Shown: positions 34,700-42,973, counted from the first letter of the stretch. The stretch: DNA of 49,145 nucleotides from Neogemmobacter tilapiae (GCF_014652215.1 NZ_BMYJ01000002.1:290876-340020); one strand, 5' to 3'. Notes: generated from the letters alone by a model not told the origin. Made by a program: numbers and translations.

Positions 34700-35485
34700 T
34701 TACCCCAGCAAAATCTTCTTCAACGGGTCAAACAAAGCCTCGTTCGCCACGATCAGATCGCCCCGGTCCTGCGGCCGTTCACCCTCACGCAGCCCGCTGG
34801 CGAAACCGCCCGCCTCGCGCACGATGATCAGACCTGCCGCCATATCCCAGATGTTCAGCCCGCGTTCCCAATAGCCGTCGAAACGCCCCGCCGCCACATA
34901 GGCCAGATCCAGCGAGGCCGCCCCCCAGCGCCGCACGCCCGCACAGGTCGGCATCAACCGCGCCAGATCTTGCAGGCTTTCCGGCAGGTTGCGCTGGCTT
35001 GCAAAGGGCACGCCCGTTGCAAAAACCGATTCAATCATCGTCCGCCGCCCCGAAACCCGCATCCGCCGGTCGTTCATCCAGGCGCCAGCGCCCTTTTCCG
35101 CCCAGAACAATTCGTCCTTCGCCGGGTCAAAGACCACGCCCGCGACAATCTCGCCCTTATGCTCCAACGCGATCGACACGGCCCAATGCGGCATCCCGTG
35201 CAGAAAGTTCGTGGTTCCGTCCAGCGGGTCCACAATCCAGCGCCGGGTCGGGTCTTCGCCGTCGGTGGCCCCGGTCTCCTCGCCCAGCCAACCATAGGTC
35301 GGACGGCCGCCCATCAGTTCTTCCTTGATGATCCGCTCCGCCTCGCGGTCGGCCTTGCTCACGAAATCGCCGGGGCCTTTCGAGGAAACCTGAAGGTTCT
35401 CCACCTCGCGGAAGTCCTTGACCAAAGACCGCCCCGCCTTGCGCGCAGCCTTAACCATCAAGTTCATGTTCGCAGAAGCGGCCAT
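34700..35485 (-). CDS. suhB: Inositol-1-monophosphatase family protein (SuhB)
   Basis: 261 residues. Metal-binding motifs: GWLGEETGATDG, WIVDPLDGTTNFLHGMPHWA and the C-terminal GLNIWDMAAGLIIVREAGG. SuhB hydrolyses inositol-1-phosphate and, in enterobacteria, also acts with ribosomal antitermination. The extra DPLDGTTNF form separates it from the HisN-like paralogue at 8.5 kb. Confidence 0.92.
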   Translation of the reverse strand: MAASANMNLMVKAARKAGRSLVKDFREVENLQVSSKGPGDFVSKADREAERIIKEELMGGRPTYGWLGEETGATDGEDPTRRWIVDPLDGTTNFLHGMPHWAVSIALEHKGEIVAGVVFDPAKDELFWAEKGAGAWMNDRRMRVSGRRTMIESVFATGVPFASQRNLPESLQDLARLMPTCAGVRRWGAASLDLAYVAAGRFDGYWERGLNIWDMAAGLIIVREAGGFASGLREGERPQDRGDLIVANEALFDPLKKILLG

Positions 35486-35624
35486 TGTCTCATCCTTCGG
35501 GGAAATCCGGCTGGGCCTATAGGACGCCCCGCGCCAAAAGGAAAGGGCAAAGCGGGTTTGCGTTCTTGGTCTGTCTGGGCCAATCGCCTAACCTCGCTGC
35601 AACCTTTGGTGGAGAATCGTTCCT

Positions 35625-36428
35625 ATGCGGCTTTTTACGCTTTTGCTGGCCTTGTTGACGGTTCTTTCGGCGCCTACTTGGGCGCAGGAAAAGTCCTTGA
35701 ACCAGCAGATCCTTGAAATTCTGCAATCGGATCGCAACACGGTGCGCAAATGGACCTTTCCGCCCAGCATCATCGTTGTCCATCGCGGCGATCCCTACCG
35801 CGAACTTGTCGATGCCAAGTTCGCCGAAATCAACGCCAAAGTGCCTGGTCTTCCGGGTGAACTCAGCGCCACCTATTTCGATCTGGACCAGATTGAAGGC
35901 TCGCTTTTCGGTCAGGCGCGCTACCGTATCCGTGACAGCCGCAAGACGGGCGAATTCCCCAGCGTCGGGCGGCTGTATCTGGGTCCGCGCGATACGCCGC
36001 AGGAAGTGGAGCTGACGGCCAACATCTTCATCTTTCTGGTGGGATTGGAGGAAGGGGTGTTGTTCGGCGCGCTGACGGACAGCAATTTGCACGAATTTTC
36101 CGAAGGCGGTGTAGAGGCTTGTTTTTACGCATCAAAGTCAAAGAACAATCAGATGGTCGTGGCCAACATCTTTATTGACGTGAATCGGGCTTCGGACATG
36201 CTGCACGCTTGCTTGCACGAGGAACTGACCCACAGCCTTGGCCTGCTGAATGATTCAGTCAATTCGCCAACTTTTTCATATGACAACACGGTCTTGGACC
36301 GCCCCGACCTATCCCCCGACTTTCGCCTGCTTCGCGCCCTCTACAGCGCACAAGTCCGGCCCGGCGATCCGCCGCAAAAGGTGGCAGACATCTACATGGA
36401 ACTCCTTCTACAAGACGCCCGCCAATAG
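35625..36428 (+). CDS. DUF2927 secreted protein with HEExxH motif
   Basis: 267 residues. The signal peptide is MRLFTLLLALLTVLSAPTWA. The mature protein belongs to DUF2927 and has HEELTHSLGLLND in the C-terminal third, a zincin-like HExxHxxG arrangement. That layout resembles metallopeptidases, although peptidase activity has not been shown for the family to my knowledge. A single cysteine pair (ACFYAS and LHACLHEE) may form a disulfide. It is transcribed alone. Confidence 0.83.
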   Translation: MRLFTLLLALLTVLSAPTWAQEKSLNQQILEILQSDRNTVRKWTFPPSIIVVHRGDPYRELVDAKFAEINAKVPGLPGELSATYFDLDQIEGSLFGQARYRIRDSRKTGEFPSVGRLYLGPRDTPQEVELTANIFIFLVGLEEGVLFGALTDSNLHEFSEGGVEACFYASKSKNNQMVVANIFIDVNRASDMLHACLHEELTHSLGLLNDSVNSPTFSYDNTVLDRPDLSPDFRLLRALYSAQVRPGDPPQKVADIYMELLLQDARQ

Positions 36429-36433
36429 CCGCG

Positions 36434-36489
36434 TTACCCCCGCTGCATCTTCACCGGCTCGCTGCGCCCCAGCTTCAGGAAATGCGCCA
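36434..36489 (-). pseudogene. Remnant of a metR 3' end
   Basis: Positions 36441-36489 match the last 49 bases of the metR coding end (38280-38328) with only two mismatches. Read on the minus strand it encodes AHFLKLGRSEPVKMQRG and then a TAA at 36436-36434. The intact metR ends LKLGRSEPVKMQR. No start or DNA-binding domain precedes it, so it is an isolated gene tail. Together with the intact copy it brackets the ABC-F gene. Region 36429-36526 contains nothing else. Confidence 0.85.
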
Positions 36490-36526
36490 GCCAGGATTGC
36501 AACTTTCCGTTCCTGCGCAATTTCCC

Positions 36527-38038
36527 TCAACCCGCCGCCGCGCGGAAAAACCCTTCCGCATCCTCCACGTCCACCAGCGTTTTCCCGATGATCTGCCAGA
36601 ACCGCGTCCCCACGGCCCGCACAAAGGCTCGGTCATGGCTGACAATCAGCGCCGTCGCCCCCTCGGCCTGCAATTCCGCCTCCAGCGCCTCTTGCCCCTC
36701 GATGTCCAGATGGTTCGTCGGTTCGTCCAGCAGATAAAAGCTTGGTCTTGCCAGTCGCAGGGCCAGCAAAGCCAGCCGTGCCCGCTGCCCGCCCGACAGG
36801 GTTGCAACCGGTCGCACCTGCCAATCCGGTGCAATCCCAGCCCCCGCCAACACGCTGCGCGCCGGGCCATCGCCCAGATCGAACCGCGTGGTGATCGCCC
36901 CGAACGGCGTCTCAGCGGCCCCGATCTGCCCCAACCCCTGATCCATATAGCCCGGCACAAGGCTTGGCGTCGCCCGTATTGACCCGGGCGCGCCCCCAAT
37001 CGCCGCCTGCACCGCCCGGATCAGACAGCTTTTCCCGACCCCGTTCGCCCCCAACAGCACAACCCTCTCGCCCCGCTCGATCCACTTCTGAGCGGTCTTG
37101 AACAAAACACGCCCATCCGGCGACGAGATCAACGCATCCTCCAACCCCAGCAGCGCCTTGGCCCGCGCCGCCCCATGCGCCAGCCGGATCACCCCTGCCG
37201 AACGATCCTTGGCCGCAGGCCGCGCCGCCGCCTCGATCTTCTCTGCCCGCTCCGACAGTTGCCTTGTCTTCACCACCAGCAGGTCCGACCCCGAATTGAT
37301 GCCGATATTCTTCAGCTTCGCCGCCTGACGTCGCAGCTGATCGGCCTTTTTCATGTCATTCTCGAACTGCCGCCCCGCACTCGCATCCGCCTCGGCCAAG
37401 GCCAGACGCGCCCGCGTATAGCCCAGCGGGAACATCACGCTCCGCTCAGATCGCAGGAACAGGGTCCGGTTCGTCACCGCATCCAGAAAGGCCCGGTCAT
37501 GGCTGGCAATCACCAGTGGCATGCTGCGCGGCAAGCCCTTGATCCAACCCTCCAGCACCGCGATCCGCTGCAAATCCAGATGGTTCGTCGGCTCGTCCAG
37601 CAGCAGCAGATCCGGCGCACCGATCCAAACCCGTGCCAAAAGCGCCATCCGCTGCCAGCCGCCGCTCAGGCTCCCCAAGGGCTGATCATGCAGCGCCGAC
37701 GGCAACCCCAACTCTTCCAGCACCACATCCGCCCGCCAGCCGTCGGCCTCCGCCTCCTCCACCGGCAAGGCCGCCAGCACCGCCGCCCGCAAAGAAAGCC
37801 CCAGCAGGCCTGCGGGCACCTCTTGCTCCATCAACCCCACCACCAGCCCCCGCCCCCGCGTGAGCGTGCCGAAAGTCGGCTCCTCCGCCCCCGCCAAACA
37901 GCGCAGCAAAGAGGATTTGCCACACCCATTGGCGGCGACCAGCCCGATCCGGTCGCCCGGATGCAAGGTCAAGGAAAGGTCTTGGAACAGCGGGGCACCA
38001 AGGGTCAGGCCCAAGGCATTCAAAATCAGGATCGACAT
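36527..38038 (-). CDS. ABC-F family ATPase (translation factor / possible ribosome protection protein)
   Basis: 503 residues from the ATG at 38038. It has two ABC domains without membrane segments. Domain 1 has Walker A AANGCGKSS, signature LSGGWQRMALLARV and Walker B LLLLDEPTNHLD. Domain 2 has GANGVGKSC, LSGGQRARLALLAL and FYLLDEPTNHLD. The linker (about 215-290) is charged, as in the P-site tRNA interaction motif that ABC-F proteins place near the peptidyl-transferase centre. It is shorter than EttA or Uup. Whether it protects against antibiotics cannot be read directly. The upstream leader (uORF and hairpins) and the flanking metR duplication support an acquired, inducible gene. Confidence 0.9.
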   Translation of the reverse strand: MSILILNALGLTLGAPLFQDLSLTLHPGDRIGLVAANGCGKSSLLRCLAGAEEPTFGTLTRGRGLVVGLMEQEVPAGLLGLSLRAAVLAALPVEEAEADGWRADVVLEELGLPSALHDQPLGSLSGGWQRMALLARVWIGAPDLLLLDEPTNHLDLQRIAVLEGWIKGLPRSMPLVIASHDRAFLDAVTNRTLFLRSERSVMFPLGYTRARLALAEADASAGRQFENDMKKADQLRRQAAKLKNIGINSGSDLLVVKTRQLSERAEKIEAAARPAAKDRSAGVIRLAHGAARAKALLGLEDALISSPDGRVLFKTAQKWIERGERVVLLGANGVGKSCLIRAVQAAIGGAPGSIRATPSLVPGYMDQGLGQIGAAETPFGAITTRFDLGDGPARSVLAGAGIAPDWQVRPVATLSGGQRARLALLALRLARPSFYLLDEPTNHLDIEGQEALEAELQAEGATALIVSHDRAFVRAVGTRFWQIIGKTLVDVEDAEGFFRAAAG

Positions 38039-38089
38039 GTTTTTCTCATCTGCCAGCCGGGCCAATCGGCATCCGGCGATCAATCAACA

Positions 38090-38105
38090 GCCGCGCAAAC
38101 GCGGC
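38090..38105 (-). promoter_or_regulatory. Second leader hairpin before the ABC-F gene
   Basis: GCCGCG (38090-38095) and CGCGGC (38100-38105) close over CAAA. It lies in the leader, about 50 nt before the ABC-F start. It could act as a partner or pause structure for the uORF hairpin. Confidence 0.45.
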
Positions 38106-38135
38106 CCGATGGGCAGACTAAGGTGAATGCTCGAC

Positions 38136-38207
38136 CTAAAGCCCGCCCCGCATGACTGGATGCGGGGCAAAGACAGGCCCATAGGTCAGATGCTGTCGAT
38201 CGATCAT
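38136..38207 (-). CDS. Putative 23-codon leader peptide upstream of the ABC-F gene
   Basis: ATG at 38207 to TAG at 38138-38136. The peptide begins MIDRQHLTYGPVF and ends PVMRGGL. A strong GGGAGGG ribosome-binding site lies nine bases upstream, better than that of the ABC-F gene. Codons 14-21 contain both arms of a GC-rich hairpin (38145-38168). A ribosome stalled on this frame would melt that hairpin, as in drug-inducible leaders of resistance genes. The role is inferred from layout; peptide production is not shown. Confidence 0.55.
   Translation of the reverse strand: MIDRQHLTYGPVFAPHPVMRGGL
38145..38168 (-). promoter_or_regulatory. Hairpin inside the leader-peptide frame
   Basis: GCCCCGCAT (38145-38153) pairs perfectly with ATGCGGGGC (38160-38168) over GACTGG. 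It occupies the last third of the uORF, so translation of the uORF and folding exclude each other. Confidence 0.6.
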
Positions 38208-38241
38208 CTCAGACAGCCCTCCCTTGGCTTGACTTGCAGGA

Positions 38242-38271
38242 ACCATAGCGCAGCCCCTGCCAATCTGGCAA
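38242..38271 (-). promoter_or_regulatory. Candidate promoter of the ABC-F transcript
   Basis: On the minus strand TTGCCA (38271-38266), 18 nt, TATGGT (38247-38242). It lies directly after the metR stop codon and about 12-20 nt before the uORF ribosome-binding site, giving the ABC-F gene its own start. Confidence 0.5.
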
Positions 38272-38275
38272 TCGT

Positions 38276-39178
38276 CTAGCGCTGCATCTTCACCGGCTCG
38301 CTCCGCCCCAGCTTCAGAAAATGCGCCATGAAGGGTTTCGTCGCATCATCTTCCCGCGTCGCCGCATAAAGCCGCTTCGTGATCGTCCCATCCCCCAAAG
38401 GCCGCGTCACATAATCCGCATTTGTCCGCACTTCCCGCAGAACCCAATCCGGCAGCACCGAAACCCCCCGATCCGCCGCCACCAGCATCAGGATCACCGC
38501 CGTCAATTCCACCATCCTTTGCCCCGCCGGTTCCACCCGCGCGGGCGTCAGCAGTTCGGTAAAGATGTCCAGCTTGTCCCGCCCCACCGGATAGGTGATC
38601 AGCACCTGATCCCGGAAATCCTCCGCCTCGATCCGGTCTTTCCCCGCCAACGCATTCCCCGCCGCACAAACAAAGGTCGGGTGGTAATCGAACAAAGCAT
38701 TATACGTCACCCCCGCCAAAGGCGCGGGATCGGACGAGATCACCAGATCTACATCTTCGCGCAACAAGGCCGGCATCGCCTCGAACGACAGCCCCGCCCG
38801 AATATCCACATCCACCTCGGGCCAGGCATGACGAAACTGGGTCAGCACCGGGAAAAGCCAGTCAAAACAAGCGTGACACTCAATCGCAATGTGCAGCCGC
38901 CCCGTCTTGCCCGACCGCAAGGCCCGGAATTCCTCGGCCAGCGCGTCCAGTTCCGGCAGGATCCGCTCGGCCGCCCGCAGCATCCGCACCCCCGCCGCCG
39001 ACAGCCGCAGGGGTTTCGACCGCCGCACGAACAGCTCCACCCCCGCCTGATCCTCCAAGCCCTTCACCTGATGCGAAAGCGCCGATTGCGTCATGTTCAG
39101 CATATCCGCCGCACGGGCCAACCCCCCCGCCTGATGGATCGCCTTGATCGTGCGCAGATGGCGGAACTCCAGATACAT
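38276..39178 (-). CDS. metR: LysR-type regulator MetR
   Basis: 300 residues from the ATG at 39178, with GAGGAAG upstream. N-terminal HTH (FRHLRTIKAIHQAGGLARAA, DMLNMTQSALSHQVKGLEDQ) and a C-terminal effector domain. MetR senses homocysteine and controls methionine and one-carbon genes. It is divergent from metF, the classic arrangement. A duplicate of its last 49 bases lies 1.8 kb downstream. Confidence 0.92.
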   Translation of the reverse strand: MYLEFRHLRTIKAIHQAGGLARAADMLNMTQSALSHQVKGLEDQAGVELFVRRSKPLRLSAAGVRMLRAAERILPELDALAEEFRALRSGKTGRLHIAIECHACFDWLFPVLTQFRHAWPEVDVDIRAGLSFEAMPALLREDVDLVISSDPAPLAGVTYNALFDYHPTFVCAAGNALAGKDRIEAEDFRDQVLITYPVGRDKLDIFTELLTPARVEPAGQRMVELTAVILMLVAADRGVSVLPDWVLREVRTNADYVTRPLGDGTITKRLYAATREDDATKPFMAHFLKLGRSEPVKMQR

Positions 39179-39196
39179 CTTGCGGTCTTCCTCATG

Positions 39197-39225
39197 TTCA
39201 TCTTGAAGATTATGAATTTGTCTCA
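39197..39225. promoter_or_regulatory. Candidate MetR operator between metR and metF
   Basis: TTCAT (39197-39201) and ATGAA (39212-39216) form an inverted repeat around ATCTTGAAGAT. Next to it TGAA-N5-CTCA (39213-39225) differs by one base from the MetR consensus TGAA-N5-TTCA. Confidence 0.55.
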
Positions 39226-39266
39226 CATCGCCTGCCGTGACACAAGGGACCGGCAAGAGGTGACCC

Positions 39267-40133
39267 ATGACTCCGAAAATTTCCTTCGAATTCTTCCCCC
39301 CCCAGTCGCTGGATGCGTCGTTCCGCCTGTGGGAAACGGTGCAATCCTTGGCCCCTCTGGCCCCGGAGTTTGTCTCGGTCACCTATGGCGCCGGTGGCAC
39401 GACCCGCACCCTCACGCATGAGGCGGTCACGACCATCGGCAAGAACTACGGGTTGAAAGTCGCCGCCCATCTGACCTGTGTCGATGCCACCAAATCCGAA
39501 ACCCTGGCCATTGCCGAGGCTTACGCCGAGGCTGGCGTCACCGACATCGTCGCCCTTCGCGGCGATGCGCCCAAAGGGGCCGAACGCTTTGTGCCCCATC
39601 CGCTGGGCTTCCGCGATTCGGTCGAACTGGTGGAAAAGCTGGCCGCGACCGGCAAATTCACCCTGCGCGTCGGGGCCTATCCCGAACCGCACCCCGATGC
39701 CGCCGATGATCAGGCCGATGTGTTCTGGCTGAAGAAGAAACTCGATGCCGGGGCCACCGCCGCCATCACCCAGTTCTTCTTTGAACCCGAAACCTTCCTC
39801 CGCTTCCGCGACCGCTGCGAAAAGGCCGGGATCACGCAGAAAATCATTCCGGGCATCCTGCCCATCGTGTCTTGGTCAGGGGCCAAACGCTTCGCCGCCC
39901 GCTGTGGGACGAAAGTCCCCGCCTGGGTCGAAGAGGCCTATACCGCCGCCATCCGCGACGGGCGCGAGGAGCTGCTGTCGGTCGCCCTTTGCACCGAACT
40001 TTGCGACACGCTTTTGGGCGAAGGGGTGGAAGATTTGCACTTCTACACCCTGAACCGCCCCAACCTGACCCGCGACGTCTGCCACGCCCTTGGCGTTACC
40101 CCCAAGGCTGTGGCGCTGGAAAAGGTGGCCTGA
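39267..40133 (+). CDS. metF: Methylenetetrahydrofolate reductase
   Basis: 288 residues, the bacterial single-domain length. It reduces 5,10-methylene-THF to 5-methyl-THF with FAD. Landmarks: ISFEFFPPQ, EFVSVTYGAGGTTR, AAHLTCVDATKSE, VALRGDAP, and GAYPEPHPDA. A terminator follows directly. Regulation by the divergent MetR is likely. Confidence 0.96.
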   Translation: MTPKISFEFFPPQSLDASFRLWETVQSLAPLAPEFVSVTYGAGGTTRTLTHEAVTTIGKNYGLKVAAHLTCVDATKSETLAIAEAYAEAGVTDIVALRGDAPKGAERFVPHPLGFRDSVELVEKLAATGKFTLRVGAYPEPHPDAADDQADVFWLKKKLDAGATAAITQFFFEPETFLRFRDRCEKAGITQKIIPGILPIVSWSGAKRFAARCGTKVPAWVEEAYTAAIRDGREELLSVALCTELCDTLLGEGVEDLHFYTLNRPNLTRDVCHALGVTPKAVALEKVA

Positions 40134-40160
40134 CGGGCCTTTCCCAGTCGTCGCGCTTTT

Positions 40161-40190
40161 GCGCCCCGGCCCACACCGGGGCGCTTTTTT
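40161..40190 (+). terminator. Intrinsic terminator after metF
   Basis: GCGCCCCGG (40161-40169) pairs with CCGGGGCGC (40176-40184) and is followed by six T's. Confidence 0.95.
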
Positions 40191-40223
40191 AATGCGGAAT
40201 GGGCCAATTAACGGTCGATAGAC

Positions 40224-40374
40224 GCGATAAGGGCCGCGTCGGCCGCAGGGGGGACGCACGCCGTCCGTTCCCCTCGATTTATGGTTCAACCCCGAAAAAC
40301 GTGGCGCTTGTGATGGACGTTGCAATCGCGTCCGCCCTGGGGGGCGGCGGACGCGGCCCGGCTGGTCGCCGGGC
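40224..40374 (+). repeat. Dispersed two-hairpin repeat, copy B, with internal extra DNA
   Basis: Opens with GCGATAAGGGCC and closes with GGCCCGGCTGGTCGCCGGGC plus GGG, as in copy A at 5551. Between them are about 92 additional bases starting at 40236, bounded by GCGTC (40236-40240) and GCGTC (40328-40332). Without that piece the copy aligns with copy A: GCGTCCGCC folds on GGCGGCGGACGC, then the GCCCGGC/GCCGGGC hairpin. The gap 40191-40468 contains no gene. Confidence 0.55.
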
Positions 40375-40468
40375 GGGGCTTGGGATCGGCGTGTATCGGA
40401 TAAGGCAAATTTCATGCTGAGCCTGATCCAGTCTGATTGCCAGTCTATCTCATGCCGGGATGTGACAG

Positions 40469-41632
40469 CTACTTCATTACCTTAACGACACGGAACCCAT
40501 ACCGATCCAGTCGCGTATCTTCCTCAACCCGCCAACGCGAAGTTGGGCGCGCCCGGCTCATGGAATTGGCGTAGCTTCCACCTTTCAAAACGCGCAGGCA
40601 CCTTTCGGAAAAGCTCTTTTCAAGCCATTCTTCAGTTGTGGACCATTGCGGGAGGTATTCTGTATCTTCTGGATAGCACGACAAAGTAACCTCCGCCAAA
40701 TTGCCCGCCATATGCCTGATACCCCAAGGGTTATCCGCGTCCAATTCATCTACAGGAACAGGATGTCCAAGGGTCCTTAGATCCGGTCGCGGTGTCTGCA
40801 ACATATTCGAGGTCTCGCTGCCAGAGATATTCTCTTGGTCGGATGTCGGTTCGAATCCTTGCGGAAATCTAGTATTTGTTCCCGCGCGTGCAGCATATTC
40901 CCATTCAGCTTCGGTGGGCAGTCTATAGGCATAACTGTCGAGCTTTTTATTTAGCCAACTGACGTATTCGACCGCATCCAAGTAGGACACGCCATTTACA
41001 GGATAGCGGCCTGCTGTTCGTAAATACTCAGGGCTATCTATGATTTTTTCAATTTCGATCTCTGAAGGGATTCGCTTAAATCTCGGGTCAACAATCGATT
41101 GACGAATTAATTCGGGATTGCCAGCCATGCCGACCATGGGGTCTGGTTTGTATCCATTGCAACCATTATCCTCCACACAGGCCATCCACTCGTCGAATGT
41201 CACCTCATTTCGTCCTATCGCAATTGGAATATCTACAACCACTTTGTGCTGAGGCCCCTCATTTTTTGGAATATAAGGATCTTCTTTTGTGGCGATGTTT
41301 AATTTTAAACCGGTGTAGTGGACGATCTCGCGAAATTCGTCATCCGGCGCGCCCATCGTGAATTCGCCCAAGGGCAGTTCCACCATTTCGGGGCAAACGT
41401 CGCAGTCGCGGAAAACGTCCAAGGGTTCAGCAACATTTGGTGTCGGACACAGGCTCAGCATCAGGGCCGCCGCCGAAACTCCTTGATGTTTGCGCAAATC
41501 AACAATCTCCAACGGTTGGTGCAAGGTGTTGTACATCCATAACGTGACCTCTTCCTGCCACAGCATAGGCCAACCTGCCAAGCGCGGATCGGCAGGGAAC
41601 TTCCCGGCCAAGGATGATGAACCAAAAGCCAC
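40469..41632 (-). CDS. Formylglycine-generating-enzyme-like (SUMF1 domain) protein without catalytic cysteines
   Basis: 387 residues from the ATG at 41632. The FGE-sulfatase domain spans about 80-385: CPEMVELPLGEFTMGAP, YAYRLPTEAEWEYAARAG, NPWGIRHMAGNLAEVTLS and RVLKGGSYANSMSRARPTSR. True formylglycine enzymes have two active cysteines after GGSY; here ANSMSRA stands there. It is therefore unlikely to oxidise cysteine. The residues around 46-70 (LRKHQGVSAAALMLSLCPTP) look like a signal peptide, and a TTG at 41497 with GGAG upstream could be the true start. The gene is clearly AT-richer than its neighbours and no sulfatase is nearby, suggesting transfer. Confidence 0.75.
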   Translation of the reverse strand: MAFGSSSLAGKFPADPRLAGWPMLWQEEVTLWMYNTLHQPLEIVDLRKHQGVSAAALMLSLCPTPNVAEPLDVFRDCDVCPEMVELPLGEFTMGAPDDEFREIVHYTGLKLNIATKEDPYIPKNEGPQHKVVVDIPIAIGRNEVTFDEWMACVEDNGCNGYKPDPMVGMAGNPELIRQSIVDPRFKRIPSEIEIEKIIDSPEYLRTAGRYPVNGVSYLDAVEYVSWLNKKLDSYAYRLPTEAEWEYAARAGTNTRFPQGFEPTSDQENISGSETSNMLQTPRPDLRTLGHPVPVDELDADNPWGIRHMAGNLAEVTLSCYPEDTEYLPQWSTTEEWLEKSFSERCLRVLKGGSYANSMSRARPTSRWRVEEDTRLDRYGFRVVKVMK

Positions 41633-41768
41633 CTAAAAACATTCAAAATAATGAATAAATAAATCAAATCAAGATACTAAAACCAATTTCACGCGTGCAA
41701 TCCCCTCCCCATCACCCCCGTTCCCAAGCCCGCCCAAATCCTCTAACTTCCCTCAAAAGGGGGAAACC

Positions 41769-42209
41769 ATGCCCAAACCGATCTATGTCCTGAACGGCCC
41801 GAACCTGAACCTTCTGGGCCTGCGCCAGCCGGAAATCTATGGCCGCGAAACCCTGGCCGATGTGGCCGACAAAGTCTCGGCCCTGGCCGAAGAGCTGGGC
41901 CTTTCGATCCGCTTCCACCAGTCGAACCACGAAGGGGCCTTGGTCGACTGGATCCACGAAGCCCGCAGCGAAGGGGCGGCGATCATCATCAATCCGGCCG
42001 CCTATACCCACACTTCCGTGGCCATCCTCGACGCCCTGCACACCTTCGAAGGCCCGGTGATCGAGGTTCATATTTCCAACGTCCACAAACGGGAAAGTTT
42101 CCGTCATCATTCCTATGTCAGCCTTCGGGCTGACGGGGTGATCGCCGGTTTCGGGACCGAAGGCTACCTCCTGGCCCTGCGCCGCGTCGCCTCCTTGGTG
42201 GCGAAATGA
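41769..42209 (+). CDS. aroQ: 3-dehydroquinate dehydratase, type II
   Basis: 146 residues. It dehydrates 3-dehydroquinate in the shikimate pathway. Type II motifs are visible: [18 protein letters not shown] with catalytic Tyr, [25 protein letters not shown] and [17 protein letters not shown]. Its stop overlaps the next start as ATGA, an unusual partner for the HpaI aldolase. Confidence 0.96.
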   Translation: MPKPIYVLNGPNLNLLGLRQPEIYGRETLADVADKVSALAEELGLSIRFHQSNHEGALVDWIHEARSEGAAIIINPAAYTHTSVAILDALHTFEGPVIEVHISNVHKRESFRHHSYVSLRADGVIAGFGTEGYLLALRRVASLVAK

Positions 42210-42973
42210 CTCTACCCCTCAACCATTTCAAACGCGCGCTAAAGGAAGGCCGCCAGCAGATCGGCCTGTGGAACACCATCGCGGGGCCCGTGGTGGCCGA
42301 GGCGCTGGCGGGAACGGGTTTTGACTGGCTGCTGATCGACACAGAACACAGCCTGACCGATGTGCCCGACGTGCTGGGCATGTTGCAGGCGGTGTCGGCC
42401 TATCCGATCAGCCCGGTGGTCAGGCCAGCGGCGAATGACCCGGTGCTGTTCAAACGCCTGCTGGATTTCGGCGCGCAGACCTTGTTGGTTCCCTATGTCC
42501 AAACCGCCAAGGAAGCACAGGCGGCGGTGGCGGCCATGCGCTACCCGCCGCGCGGCATCCGGGGAGCGGGGGGCACGATCCGCGCGAACCGCTTTGGAAC
42601 GGTGGACGATTATATGAACCGCGCCGAACAAGAACTTTGCCTGCTGGTGCAGGTGGAAACGGCGGCGACCCTAGACCAGATTGAGGCGATTGCGGCGGTG
42701 GACGGCGTGGACGGTCTGTTCATCGGTCCGAACGATCTGGCCGCGACGATGGGTTATACCGGCAACCCTGGCCATCCGGTGGTCAAAACCGCCATTCTGG
42801 ACGCCATCGGGCGCATTGCGGCCACGGGCAAGGCTGCGGGGATTCTGACGCTGGATCGAGATTTTGCGCAGGAATGTATGGAAAAGGGCAGCACCTTCAC
42901 GGCGGTCGGTGTCGATCTGGTGACCCTTCTGGGCGGCGTCCGTGCCTTGGCGCGTGACTTCGGGCGTGGCTGA
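42206..42973 (+). CDS. HpcH/HpaI-family class II aldolase
   Basis: 255 residues. This metal-dependent family condenses or cleaves pyruvate and aldehydes; the type member HpaI acts on 4-hydroxy-2-oxoheptanedioate. Landmarks: [49 protein letters not shown] and [18 protein letters not shown] with metal-binding Glu and Asp. Coupled to aroQ upstream (ATGA) and to the AMP ligase downstream (8-nt overlap). Confidence 0.9.
   Translation: MTLPLNHFKRALKEGRQQIGLWNTIAGPVVAEALAGTGFDWLLIDTEHSLTDVPDVLGMLQAVSAYPISPVVRPAANDPVLFKRLLDFGAQTLLVPYVQTAKEAQAAVAAMRYPPRGIRGAGGTIRANRFGTVDDYMNRAEQELCLLVQVETAATLDQIEAIAAVDGVDGLFIGPNDLAATMGYTGNPGHPVVKTAILDAIGRIAATGKAAGILTLDRDFAQECMEKGSTFTAVGVDLVTLLGGVRALARDFGRG

Noticed and set aside
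38039-38275. Known riboswitch in the ABC-F leader
   Set aside because: No conserved riboswitch core is recognisable; the uORF plus hairpin explains the structure better.
41461-41667. Separate small membrane protein (68 codons) upstream of the FGE-like gene
   Set aside because: Apart from a hydrophobic first dozen residues the frame is a shadow of the FGE-like gene, with poor start context.
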